Shown here: piece after piece, positions 39,850 to 50,400 of the stretch | How positions within the stretch are numbered: position 1 is the stretch's first letter | Layout: each line of letters starts with the position of its first letter | NCBI RefSeq assembly: GCF_004023625.1 | Contig: NZ_ML137711.1 | Location: 1 to 64,000 of the forward strand | Reading direction: 5' to 3' | Source: Streptomyces cavernae | GTDB lineage: Bacteria > Actinomycetota > Actinomycetes > Streptomycetales > Streptomycetaceae | DNA: 64,000 nt | Notes under the pieces: generated by a model | Told to the model about the DNA's origin: nothing | Databases searched by the model: none | Seen by the model: only the letters and a program-made list of their open reading frames with translations | Translations under genes and position numbers: made by a program

Positions 39850-42629
39850 GTGTCTTCGCCCGCTTCGCACCGCGCCTACAACAGGCGATCGTTTCCCAGC
39901 TCGGTTGGTCGAGCCTGCGCCCGGTGCAGGAAGAGGCGGGCGAGGTGCTGCTTGCTGGCGACAACGCGATCATCTTGGCACCCACCGCCGGTGGCAAGAC
40001 GGAAGCGTCGATCTTCCCGACCCTTTCTCAAATGGTCGATAACGAGCCGGAAGGAGTCGGCGCCCTCTACATCGCGCCCATCAAGGCGCTGCTGAACAAC
40101 CAGGCTGACCGCCTCGGGCTATACACAGAGATGGTCGGTCTACGGCGCTTCGTGTGGCATGGCGACACGCCCGACCACCCCCGCCGTCAGTTTCTCAGAG
40201 AGCCTGCAGAGCTCCTGATGACGACGCCGGAATCGCTCGAAGTGATGTTGGTGTCGCCGCGAGTGGATGAGAACAAGCTCTTCGCCGATCTACGAACCGT
40301 GGTCATCGATGAGGTCCATGCGTTGGCCGGTTCCGACCGGGGCGCCCACTTGATGAGCGTGCTCGAACGCCTGGCACACATCTCCAAGCATGACGTCCAG
40401 CGAGTGGGGCTGTCCGCGACCGTGGGCAACCCAGAGGCGATTCTCACCTGGGTCCAAGGCACATCGAATCGGCCGGGACGCGTGGTCAACCCTCCAAAGC
40501 AACCTGGGCGTCGGCAGCTCCTGGTTGCCCATCGCCAAGATCTCGCAGAGCTCTCCCGCGACGCGGCGGGCGTCGCGACGGGGCAGAAGAGCCTCTTCTT
40601 CTGCCAGTCCCGCTCAACGACGGAGGCGGTCGCCGAATACATGAGGCGCTCCGGCACCGCCGTGTTCGTCCACCACAGCGCAGTGTCTCGAGAGGAGCGT
40701 CAACTCGCTGAAGAGCGTTTTCACCACGGCAGCGACGCCTGCATCGTGTGCACCTCCACACTGGAGCTGGGCATCGACGTCGGCGACCTCGATAGGGTCC
40801 TGCAGGCGGAAGCGCCGGACACCGTGAGTTCGTTCCTGCAGCGCATGGGGCGAACGGGGCGGCGAACGGGGCAAGCAGCCAACACCACATTTTTCTGTGA
40901 GACGACCGAGGGCGTACTGCAGGCCATCGCCTTGGTCGAGCTGGCCAAGGCCGGCTGGGTCGAAGCGGTCGAGGTAGAGCGCCGTTGCTGGCCAGTGCTC
41001 ATCCACCAGCTGCTCGCCATGGCGCTGGCGAGCGACGGGATCGCCGCTGACGACGCCTGGGAACACCTGGCGCGCGTACCAGATTTCCAAGGCATTCACC
41101 GGGCCGAATACGACCGTCTGTTGAAGTGGATGGTACGAGATGGCGCGTTGCGGCTCGTAGGGGGCCGGCTAGTCCTCGGACCCAAAACGGAACGTCGTTT
41201 CGGGCGCAAGAACTTCGTGGAGATTTTCGCGGTCTTCTCGAGCCCGCAGACCTACACGGTACAAACCGCCGATGGCCAGCCCCTGGGCTCGTTGAACCAA
41301 GCCTTCGTCGACCGACTCGTCGATGGAGTCAGTAGCTTCCTGCTCGGAGGACGCGCTTGGGCTGTCCTTCAAGTACGGCACGACGACCGCCGCGTGGTCG
41401 TCGAAGCGGCTCCACGTGGACGGCAGCCCACGTGGGGAGGCTTTCTCCCGCAGTTTCTCGGCTCTGACGTCTGCCAGCGCATTCTGTCGGTGCTCCTGAG
41501 CGATGAGCGCTATCCATACCTCGACGATGCGGCATGGGCGGTACTCGCCGAGCATCGCGCTTCCATGCGCGGGATCATCAGCTCCCAGCGCGGAGGCATG
41601 GAGTTCGACGATGGGGAGATCCGCTGGTGGACCTTCGCGGGAGGACGCATCAATGCGACGCTTCGGTACGCGCTCGAAGCAGTCGCGGGAGATTGGAAGG
41701 TCATCCCTGACAATTTCTTGATCAAGGTGCGGGGTGAGGACATTGACAGGCACCGCTTCCGCGACGCGCTCACCAAGCTGGCAGAGCCCGAGTTCTGGGA
41801 GAATGATCGTCTCTGGGCAGAGGTCGCCGAATCGCTCCCGAGCTACCGCCTCAGCAAGTTCCAACCGCTGATGCCGCCGTGGGTCGAGCGCGAGGTGGTC
41901 GCCGGCTACCTGCTCGACGTCGGCGGTGCCTGGCGATGGCTTTCGGGAGTCGAAGCCAGTCGACCCCGCTTGCCCGATGGCGTTCGGGCTTTGACGCGAA
42001 GTGATGCGGAGCGTGTCGCCCAGCTCGAGGGGGCGCTAGAGGAGCTGCCCCTTCTGCGTCGTGAGAGTGATCGACCGCTAATCTGGGTACGCACGCTGCC
42101 GCAACTCAAGGCGGCAGTCGACGCGTTGATGGCCGAATCCGTTGTCGGTCTCGACGTCGAAACCACGCTCGCGAATCGCACGCTTTGCCTGATTCAGGTG
42201 GCGGGTCGCGAGGCGACCTACCTCATCGACGCGCTAGAGCTTCCCGATCTGGAGCCTCTCGGCCGGCTGCTCTCGAGCGCTGAAACGACGAAGCTGATCC
42301 ACTACGCTTCATTCGAGCGTGAGGTGCTCGGTCGGCACGGTTTCACCATGGATGCCGTGCTGGATACGCGTGACGTGTCGAGGCAGCTCCGCTGCGCCGC
42401 CAGGGGCCACAGCCTTCGCGAAGTCTGCGCCCGTGAGCTCGGCATGGAACTCGATAAGAGGGAGCAGGCCGGGGATTGGACCCGGCGACCTCTCACCCAG
42501 AGCCAGGTGACCTACGCCGCTCTTGACGCCGAGGTGCTGCTTCGTTTGCACGCGCACTTCGAGGAGGTTGCACGAACTTATGCAGCTCGTCACCCTGTAG
42601 GCGGATCTGGTCCCAATCAGGCGAGTTGA
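39846..42629 (+). CDS. brxHI: BREX helicase BrxHI with C-terminal RNase D-like exonuclease
   Basis: The 927-residue protein is an Lhr-like superfamily 2 helicase. It has Walker A APTAGGKTEASIF, DEVH in VVIDEVHALAG, and motif VI LQRMGRTGRRTGQ. From about residue 765 to 910 it carries a DEDDy 3'-5' exonuclease domain: GLDVETT, HYASFEREVLGRHG, DTRDVSR and TYAALDAEVLL, like RNase D/WRN exonucleases. The helicase gene closes the BREX operon. GTG at 39846 overlaps brxD by 4 bases; GTG at 39843 is also possible. Confidence 0.9.
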   Translation: MSVFARFAPRLQQAIVSQLGWSSLRPVQEEAGEVLLAGDNAIILAPTAGGKTEASIFPTLSQMVDNEPEGVGALYIAPIKALLNNQADRLGLYTEMVGLRRFVWHGDTPDHPRRQFLREPAELLMTTPESLEVMLVSPRVDENKLFADLRTVVIDEVHALAGSDRGAHLMSVLERLAHISKHDVQRVGLSATVGNPEAILTWVQGTSNRPGRVVNPPKQPGRRQLLVAHRQDLAELSRDAAGVATGQKSLFFCQSRSTTEAVAEYMRRSGTAVFVHHSAVSREERQLAEERFHHGSDACIVCTSTLELGIDVGDLDRVLQAEAPDTVSSFLQRMGRTGRRTGQAANTTFFCETTEGVLQAIALVELAKAGWVEAVEVERRCWPVLIHQLLAMALASDGIAADDAWEHLARVPDFQGIHRAEYDRLLKWMVRDGALRLVGGRLVLGPKTERRFGRKNFVEIFAVFSSPQTYTVQTADGQPLGSLNQAFVDRLVDGVSSFLLGGRAWAVLQVRHDDRRVVVEAAPRGRQPTWGGFLPQFLGSDVCQRILSVLLSDERYPYLDDAAWAVLAEHRASMRGIISSQRGGMEFDDGEIRWWTFAGGRINATLRYALEAVAGDWKVIPDNFLIKVRGEDIDRHRFRDALTKLAEPEFWENDRLWAEVAESLPSYRLSKFQPLMPPWVEREVVAGYLLDVGGAWRWLSGVEASRPRLPDGVRALTRSDAERVAQLEGALEELPLLRRESDRPLIWVRTLPQLKAAVDALMAESVVGLDVETTLANRTLCLIQVAGREATYLIDALELPDLEPLGRLLSSAETTKLIHYASFEREVLGRHGFTMDAVLDTRDVSRQLRCAARGHSLREVCARELGMELDKREQAGDWTRRPLTQSQVTYAALDAEVLLRLHAHFEEVARTYAARHPVGGSGPNQAS

Positions 42630-42889
42630 GGGTTCCGCCGTCAAAGACGAACATGAGGCGGTCATCTCACAGGCCGTGCGTTTTCACCCAGTCCACCACA
42701 CTCCTGATCGTTGGGGTGCTTGCAGTGCTCGCGGTTCTCGGGTTCTGGACGAGATGGCGGCGCGACCCAAGAGCGCTGCATGAAACTCGGCAGCTTCGCG
42801 GTTTGAGGACTGTGGGCGTCGCAGTCTGCCCCGAACTGAACGGCGGAGCCCGCGAGGTTTTTCCCGGTCCTCGGCGGATGCAGGATCAG

Positions 42890-42968
42890 CTGGCCCGGCG
42901 ACCTTCCGGCCGGACTCGACCAGAACGAGGGCGCGGCGGCGGAACTCGGGCGGACAGCTGCGGGGCAT
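42890..42968 (-). mobile_element. IS3-family OrfA remnant
   Basis: The minus strand reads MPRSCPPEFRRRALVLVESGRKVA, the usual start of IS3-family OrfA with the first helix of its helix-turn-helix. The frame then departs from the family (no TIYNWR segment) and no OrfB is present. It lies between brxHI and the IS1634-type element, marking repeated insertion at the same place. Confidence 0.65.
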
Positions 42969-43083
42969 GACAGCCTTCGTGCCCCGACACGCTCTCCATG
43001 TCTTCCCCGACTTGGGCCACGTTTCGTGGGTGAGTGAGGACGTAGGCTGCTGAGCTGCAGGTTCGTGGCGAGGCGGGGGCGAA

Positions 43084-44620
43084 GTTGCGCACTAAATCGT
43101 GGCCCTAAGGTGTGTGGGTGGCCCCGTACATTCGCACTGTGAAGACCGCCTCGGGTGCTCGGGCGGTGCAGATCGTGCACTCCTCGCGCCGTGGGTCACG
43201 GGACATCGAGCACATCGGGTCCGCGCACGACGACCTCGAGCTCGAACTGCTGAAGACCGTGGCCCGGCAGCGGATGGCGGCCGGGCAGGGCGAGTTGGAC
43301 CTGGGCCTGGACCCCGCGCCGGAAGCGGGCGGGCCGCTGCCGATCACCTCGGCACGGATGGGCCACCTGTGGAATGCCCTCGCCTGCGCTTACGACCGTC
43401 TGGGGTTCGACGACGCCGCGGGCGGGGATGAGGTGTTCCGCCATCTGGTGCTGGCGCGGATCATCGAGCCGACCAGCAAGCTCGACTCGCTGCGGGTGCT
43501 GGAAGAAGCAGGCGTCCAGTCGGCTTCGTATCGCACGGTCAAGCGTCGGCTCCCGGTCTACGCGGCCGAGTGCTGGCGGGAGGCGCTGGCCGCGGCATGC
43601 GCACGCCAGGCCGGGCTGGGGCCCGCCTCGCTAGTGCTCTACGACGTGTCGACCCTGTACTTCGAGACCGACGCCGGGGACGGGGTTCGCGAGCCGGGCT
43701 TCTCCAAGGAACGGCGGCTGGAGCCACAGATCACGATCGGCCTGCTCACCGACGCGGCCGGGTTCCCGCTGATGGTCAACGCGTTCGAGGGCAACCGCGC
43801 GGAGACCAATGATGCTGCCGTCGATCCGCGCGTTCATGACCGCCCACCAGCTGCCGGACGTGACGATCGTCGCCGACGCCGGCATCGTCTCCGAGGCCAA
43901 CATGAAGGAAATCGAGGCCGAGGGGCTGTCGTTCATCCTCGGGGCGAGGATCCCGGACGTTCCCTACGTCATCGAACGGTGGCGCACCGCCCACCTGGAC
44001 CAGCCCATACCCGACGGGCACGTCTTCACCCAGCCCTGGCCCGCCGGGCCAGCGGGCGGGCGGCGTGACCAGGTCTTCTACTACCAATACCGGGCCGAGA
44101 GGGCCCGCCGCACCCTGCGCGGCATCGACGAGCAGGTCGCCAAGGCGGAGAAAGCAGTGGCGGGCAAGACGGCCGTCAAGCGCAACCGGTTCGTCCGGCT
44201 CTCCGGCGGTACCCGCACCGTCAACCGGACCCTGGAGGCCAAGGCCCGCGCCCTGGCCGGGATCAAGGGCTACGTCACCAACCTCCCCGACCCCACACCG
44301 GAGTTCGTGATCGGCGCCTACCACCGGCTCTTCCAGATCGAAAAGTCCTTCCGGATGAGCAAGAGCGATCTGGCCGCCCGGCCGATATACCACCGCACGC
44401 GCGACTCGATCGAAGCCCACCTGACCATCGTGTTCGCCGCCCTGGCCGTCTCCCGCTGGATCGAGGACACCACCGGCTGGTCGATCAAGAAGTTCGTCAC
44501 CACCCTGCGCCGCTACCGCACCATCGAAATCCAGGCCGGCCCGCACACCGTCACCGCTACCCGACGACGTCCAAGCGACCCTCGACAAGATCCACCGCAG
44601 AGCCGGTGCGCACTAACTTG
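43084..44620 (+). mobile_element. Degenerate IS1634-family insertion sequence
   Basis: One transposase gene of about 500 codons fills the element. GCGCACTAA occurs on both sides (about 43087 and 44608) with a nearby TGGCC. These are direct, not inverted, copies, so the true terminal repeats were not resolved. It separates the BREX operon from the pPIWI-RE operon. Confidence 0.7.
43118..44616 (+). pseudogene. IS1634-family (IS4-like DDE) transposase, two frameshifts
   Basis: The first frame runs from GTG at 43118 through LVLYDVSTLYFETDAGDG to FEGNRAET at about 43808. The second frame picks up with MLPSIRAFM and continues through TIVADAGIVSEANMKEIEAEGLSFILG and QIEKSFRMSKSDL. A third frame from about 44557 gives LPDDVQATLDKIHRRAGAH to the stop at 44616. 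All pieces match the IS1634-type DDE transposase in order. Two unlinked shifts in the same gene favour decay over programmed frameshifting. Confidence 0.85.
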
Positions 44621-44864
44621 GCCCAACTCGGGCCTTCGTCTGGCGGCGCTGGGGCGTACAGGGACGTCCTGACCTACGGTGTGGCTGGCGCGGAAGGGGC
44701 TTCCGGACGGCGCTGTACGCCGTTGACTGCAAGCACGAACCCATGCATTTGCCCTAGTCAGCGGATCGGTCCTGGTCGACTTCAAGCTGTACGGACTGCG
44801 GATCTTGGTGAGCGCTATTGCCATGAAGTCTTCATTGCAGTTCTATGGAGGCATGCCATTGCCT

Positions 44865-46115
44865 ATGCGTGTGATAGCTCCAGGTCGCCTAGCGACGCTG
44901 AGGGAGCGGGCAGGGCTGTCGAAGGCCGAACTCGCCCGGCGAATCGGGGTGTCGACGCGCATGATGTTTTTCTACGAGGAGGGCAGGCACACCCCGACCC
45001 CGCAGCGGCTGCAGAAGATGGCGGAGGCGTTGCGCTGCGATGTGGAGGAGCTCACCGGAGTCCGTCGCGGAGAGGAAGGACTCGTCGACCTACGGTTCGC
45101 TGCTGGCCTGACACTCGACCAAGCCGTGGAGCTGCTACGCCGCACGACCGTCGGGCGTGACCTTTACCTGTCAGCGCCGCGGCTTTCTGCCTTGGAGCAG
45201 GGGCGTCCTGTCCTTGGTCGGAACTGGGGCGATCACGATGTGGTGGGACTGCTTCCCGCCGCGCTGGCCAAAGTCTACGGCGTCCCCGCGCGTATGGTCG
45301 TGGACGCCTGGATGCGTACCCGTCCTAATGAGTCGGCGCCGGTGCGCCCGAGCCGCCGGCCGCGCAAGGGCGCGAGTGGCCCGGCCGAGGCTGCCTGGCG
45401 GTCATTGAACGAGCGGCAGAGGGTCTACCTCGGGGAGGTCCTGCGGGACGAGCGCATGACGGAGACGGAAATGTGGATGCGCCGGGTCCATCATCTCCCC
45501 GTCCCGCGGCCTGCTGAGTGGCGCAAGTTGCCCCTCGCTCTGCATGCACCTGCACGAGTCGTGGGCTACACGCGGCTGCAGGAACGGCTACGGAGCAATG
45601 GCGTCCACGACCCCGGAGCCGGTGCGACGGTGCATGCCTTGGAACGCCGCGAACTGTTGATCACCAGCACTGACGTGGTGCAGCACCCAGCAGCGGGTGA
45701 AGTGACCCGAGTTCGGGTCGAGATGACGAAGCAGGGTAGGGCAGTCGCCCGCGCTGGGCTGGGTGAACCCGCAGAGCAGCAGCCTGACATGCCACTGCTG
45801 TCCGAGTGGCTGTGGGGTGTCATGGCCCGGGTGGCCGCGGCAGGCCCGGATGGTTTGGAGCGGGACGCGTTGTCCGGCCGGGCTCCATTTTACCTGGGCG
45901 TCGGCTACAAGAGCAGGTCCGCTGGGCGGCCGAGCCGCGGATTCATCGATGAGGTGCCAGTACTTGCTGCCGACGGGAGTCACGTCGTCGGCTACCGGTG
46001 GAAGCTGACCCCGGTCGGCCTGCGGCACGCAGCTGAGTACCTGGCCGAGTACCGTCGGCGGTACCCACGGGTCGATACCACGGTCGTCGCGGCGCTCGCT
46101 GACGAACACTCATAA
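44865..46115 (+). CDS. XRE-family transcriptional regulator
   Basis: The 416-residue protein has an N-terminal XRE helix-turn-helix (LATLRERAGLSKAELARRIGVSTRMMFFYEEGRHTPTPQRLQKMAEAL). A second HTH-like stretch follows (FAAGLTLDQAVELLRRTTVGRD). The remaining 300 residues have no fold I recognise. ATG at 44865 is used because GGAGG lies 13 bases upstream. It sits 60 bases before the pPIWI-RE operon on the same strand and could be its regulator. Confidence 0.78.
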   Translation: MRVIAPGRLATLRERAGLSKAELARRIGVSTRMMFFYEEGRHTPTPQRLQKMAEALRCDVEELTGVRRGEEGLVDLRFAAGLTLDQAVELLRRTTVGRDLYLSAPRLSALEQGRPVLGRNWGDHDVVGLLPAALAKVYGVPARMVVDAWMRTRPNESAPVRPSRRPRKGASGPAEAAWRSLNERQRVYLGEVLRDERMTETEMWMRRVHHLPVPRPAEWRKLPLALHAPARVVGYTRLQERLRSNGVHDPGAGATVHALERRELLITSTDVVQHPAAGEVTRVRVEMTKQGRAVARAGLGEPAEQQPDMPLLSEWLWGVMARVAAAGPDGLERDALSGRAPFYLGVGYKSRSAGRPSRGFIDEVPVLAADGSHVVGYRWKLTPVGLRHAAEYLAEYRRRYPRVDTTVVAALADEHS

Positions 46116-46175
46116 TGCGTCTGTTGCACACGAGGCCAGACCAATTGTCAGTGGCGGCTCTTACCCTCTGGGTTC

Positions 46176-47423
46176 ATGGAGAACGCGACGAGCGATGACG
46201 TTCGGCCGGTCGATGAGCTCTGGGTGAAGTCCCTAGTGGCGCGCTCGGTGCTGCGTGCAGCTGACGCGATGACGGCTCCCGGGGTGACGCCCTCCGCCCG
46301 CCTCGGGACTTTGATGGAGTGTCACGGCGCGTTGTTGGCCGCGCGTGGTCCGGGAAGCGCATTGTCGTTCGCTGACTTTCGGCGCCAGGTGCGCGGTGAT
46401 CCTTCCCAGCTCTTGCCCGAAGGGATCCCAGGGTGGGATGTAGACGAACTGCGCGCGGTCGATCCTGACGGGCACGTCACGGAGGATGCTTTCGATATCG
46501 ATGCAGAGCAGCGCCTGGTGCTCCGCGTTCTGCAGAAGAGCAGGCGGGGCACAGGTCTGATCAGCGCGCGGGACTTGGACGACGAGGTCGCGCAGGAGAC
46601 GGCCTTCGCCCAGCTGTGCAAGGCGGGTAACCAGAAGGTCTACGAGACCGGACGTACCGATCTGATTCGCTACCCTGCAGGCCCGGTAAGCGAGTTGAGT
46701 GAACTGCGGCTGCCGCCTCTGGTCGCGGACTTGTACGAGGACATCCCCTACGCCTCGACGTACCGGGGTTGGTGGTTCGCCTGCCCGGTATGCCGATGGC
46801 CGATGCACATCGCGCTGCGCCGCAAGGCGGGCCAGGAGATTGGTGTGGTCGCCTGCTGGCACAAGCCGCACCAGGAGATGGGCGCTGCTTACCGCTTCCG
46901 TCCCGGTGACGGGATAGTTCCGCCCGAACTACTGCCGGAACCGCCGCCACCACCCCCGAGTGATCGGGAAGCCGTCCTCAGACCCGAGCTGGAGGACGTG
47001 CCGGAGGCGAAACCGGTCGAGGGACATAAGGCCCTGGTACGGGGAGTGTGGCGGTACACCTGCGTCCCCGGGCTGGCGGAGCTGGCGCTGCGAGACCGGC
47101 TGGTAGAGCGCGGCCTCAAGGTGGATCTGTGGCCGGCCCTGGATGCCTACGACCTTTGTGTGCACGTCGGGCGTAAGCGGGCACGGAAGAAGGAGCAACT
47201 GCGCGTCGACGTGAAGGACTACACCTCGGGCACCGCGCTCGCACAGCTGATTCACGCGCAGGAAGGCGACAGCGGGGGAGCGGAGTGGCTGGTGGTTCCA
47301 GACCACCGGGCCATCCAGGTGCCCCTGCTGTCGGGAGTGGGGGAGAGGTACGGACTGAAGGTGACCACCGCGTCCGAGTTCGGCGAGAAGGTCTGCGAGC
47401 GTTCGGGGGTGGCCTGGGCGTGA
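46176..47423 (+). CDS. pPIWI-RE-associated restriction endonuclease-fold protein
   Basis: The 415-residue protein has a zinc-ribbon-like cluster (WWFACPVCRWPMHIAL and GVVACWHKPH at about residues 200-235). The C-terminal domain is a PD-(D/E)xK nuclease: ALRDRLVERGLKVDLWPALDAYDLCV and then LRVDVKDYTSG, with D and K in VDVKD. It resembles the REase partner described for the pPIWI-RE three-gene systems. Its stop overlaps the helicase gene by 4 bases (GTGA). Confidence 0.82.
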   Translation: MENATSDDVRPVDELWVKSLVARSVLRAADAMTAPGVTPSARLGTLMECHGALLAARGPGSALSFADFRRQVRGDPSQLLPEGIPGWDVDELRAVDPDGHVTEDAFDIDAEQRLVLRVLQKSRRGTGLISARDLDDEVAQETAFAQLCKAGNQKVYETGRTDLIRYPAGPVSELSELRLPPLVADLYEDIPYASTYRGWWFACPVCRWPMHIALRRKAGQEIGVVACWHKPHQEMGAAYRFRPGDGIVPPELLPEPPPPPPSDREAVLRPELEDVPEAKPVEGHKALVRGVWRYTCVPGLAELALRDRLVERGLKVDLWPALDAYDLCVHVGRKRARKKEQLRVDVKDYTSGTALAQLIHAQEGDSGGAEWLVVPDHRAIQVPLLSGVGERYGLKVTTASEFGEKVCERSGVAWA

Positions 47424-50400
47424 GCAAGTCATCCGTGGAGAAAACAGTCCTATGCGCCACGCTCGCACTGGCCGCCCACTACTTCCCTGACACGTCGGTG
47501 GGTGGCGACGCGCCCGCAGCCCCTTTCCGTAAGGCGGCATTTCTGCTGTCCGGGCAGTTCCGGGCCTGGGACCGGTGGCCGGAGCTGACGAGCGAAGAAC
47601 GCCGCCGCATCGTCGACGTGTTCAGCAACGCCCCCGGCAGGCTCGGCGACGTACGAACCTTCACTCTGGCAGCCCGCGCACTGCTCGCGGCTTTCGACGA
47701 CGAGCACCTGGGTGAGTCCCAGAAACTGCTCACCTTCGAACCGGCGGGCGGCGACCCGCTCACCGCCGAGGCGGCCATCCCCAGGGTCGGCGGTGACCTG
47801 CTTGCCTTCGTCGACCGCCAGATCGCCCGGTTCCGCCGGCCCAGCGCCAGGCCGAAGCCTCCCGAGTTCGCCGGCCCCGGAACCTGGAAGACGGGCGAGA
47901 TCTACGTCCCCCAGGTCGGGCAGGTTCACGGCCAGCTGACGATCCCCACCTATCCCGGATTCACCGAGGCATTCGGCCACGACCACCTACCGCACATCGA
48001 CTCCGCACCCCCACTGGACGACCTCCATATCCCCACGGAGGACCTGCTTGAGCTGGCCGCGCAGATCGAGAGCGGCGAGCCGCAGGAGAAGCGCTACCTC
48101 CACGCCACGCTCAAGGGACTGTTCTTCGTCCTGCAGACGTCCGACATCATCAGCCCGCAGGAAGCGCTGCGGATGACAGCGGGCGGCCTGGAGATCTTCC
48201 ACGCTCCGACCGGGACGGGAAAGAGCGTCCTCGTGCGCGTCCTGGCCGCATGGTTCGCCAAGCAGCAGTACCGGGTCACCATTGTTCTGCCCGACATCAA
48301 GGCGTGTCTGGCCATGACCCGCAAGATCCAGTTCGACTTGCGCGTCCTACAGGACCTCGACGTCATCAAGCACGAGACTGGTTGCGCGCACCTGATGTCG
48401 TCCTCGGGCATGCACGAGCGTGCGCACAAGCTGGCCCGTCTCATCGACGAGGACCCGCAGTCGCCGGGAGAATGGGGCGAGAACGGCGAACGGGACGTGG
48501 ACCCGCTCTCCTACGGATGCGCCCAGCGACCGCTGCTGGAGTCCAGCGCCGACTATCCGCCTGGCCGCGAGCCCTGTCTGTCCCTGTTCCGGCAGGGCGT
48601 GGGCGCGTCCGCTTGTCCCTGGATTCCCACCTGCGGCAAGTTCGCTCCTGTATACGAGGCGTGCTCGGCGCACGTGGTAGTGACGAATCACTTCGCCTTC
48701 CTCCAGGGCAACTTGCGTATCGGCGTGAACCTCGACGGACGGCCCGTCAGTGGGGTGAGTGTCGCCGAGTTCGCGTTGCGCACCTGCCACGCCGTCCTCG
48801 TCGACGAGGTCGACCAGTTCCAGTCGAGGGCAGTGGACCGATGCGCCGGCGAAGCCGTCCTGCACTCGCGACGGCACTGGACAGCGGCTCCGCAGGAGAT
48901 GGACACGGATGCGAAGCGGCTGCCGGTCTCGGACGAGGCGGACCTGCTGCCGTCGGTCGGCCAGGTGCGGCTGATGGCGGAGTTCCTGCTGCTTGCCGTG
49001 TGCAGCAGCGCACTGCGCCTGGACGTCATGGACGACGAGCGCGCCCAGAACCGTGTCCCGGACCGGACCGGGCTGCGGTGGCACCTGGCTCGTGGGCGGG
49101 ACCGGCAGTTGGTCCGCCTGCTCTGGCCCGACCTGGACGCTTCCGCGGACGCGGATCTACCGGCCGACCTCGCTCTGCGTCTCCAGGACCTCATGCCCGC
49201 TCGCTACCTGCAGCCACGTATCGCAGAAGCCGACCCGACAGAGGTGGGCTGGGACGAAGTACGCCGGGCCCTGGAAGCGTTGGTGGCCCCGCGCGGCCAA
49301 CAGCTGCTGGACGCGGTCAAGCTCGATCTGCACCGGCTGCTGGAATCACGGGTGAAGGACCCGCACCGACGCGCTCAAGCGGTCAACCTCCTCGTCACCC
49401 GGGCGACCATGACCGAGCTGGATGAAGCGCTCTCCGAACTGCGTGCCTGCGCTCAGCACTACCGCTCCTCCGGGCTCCGCTCCGCCCAGCGGATCGCGGA
49501 GACGCTCAGCCCGAGCGCCGTCACGGCCGTCCTGCCGCTCGGCCTGCTGGGCCGCTCTCTCACGGGATACCGAGTGACCGGCCTTGACGACCGGGAGCGC
49601 AGCGCCGAACTCGTCGCGCAGAGCATCGCTGGCGACCCGCACACCTTCACCGCCGAGCTGGGCGGCCTCGTCTCGCTTTGCCTGGCCGATGTCGAGCGTC
49701 CCGTCATGGGACTGTCCGCCACCGCGTACTTCCCCCAAGCGGTCCGCGAGCACGTCCACGCGCCCGTGCGCTGGTGGATGACTGACGCCCAGGCCCGCTC
49801 CATCCGCGCCCGGCGCCACCGCATCGAGTACGGCGAGGGCCACCCCCTGTACGGCGAGCCGATCAAGATCTCCGGCCAGCATCCCAGCCGCAAGAAGGGC
49901 GCCCTGATCGAACTCGGCACACAGCTTTACGACCAGTACATCCACCGGGAGCTGGAGCGGCAGCGCGCCAAGGACAAGGACCGCGCGCACGTCCTGGTCG
50001 TGGCCAACTCCTATCAGCAGTGCGCCTGGCTCGCCCGAGGAATCGCCCAGGCCGGCGTATACCGAGAAGGGCTCTGCGTTGCAGTAAGGGACGGCGACCG
50101 GCACAGCCCAGACCCGGACCTGCCGCGCGAAAACATCGCTACGCGCCTCACTGCCGAGCAGTTCGAGGACTTCCCCCAGCACGGCAATGTCCTGGTTGTT
50201 CCCCTGTCCCTGATCGCCCGCGGTCTGAACATCGTCGTCGGCATCCGCTCCGCCGTGCGCTCGGTCTACCTCTGTGTCCGACCTCTGGCGCTGTTCGCTG
50301 AACCCGCGGAGATGTACGCCAGCGTCAACGCCGCCGGGCTACACGCGCTCTCGGCGGGTGGCACCGCCGATCCCGACGACGCGCTGGAGGAGGCACGCGC

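Noticed and set aside
42630..42790. Short minus-strand gene ending DWVKTHGL
   Set aside because: A plausible C-terminal end is visible but no start, no domain and no consistent upstream frame could be supported.
43118..44616. Programmed ribosomal frameshift in the transposase
   Set aside because: Two separate shifts are needed and the family normally uses one continuous gene.
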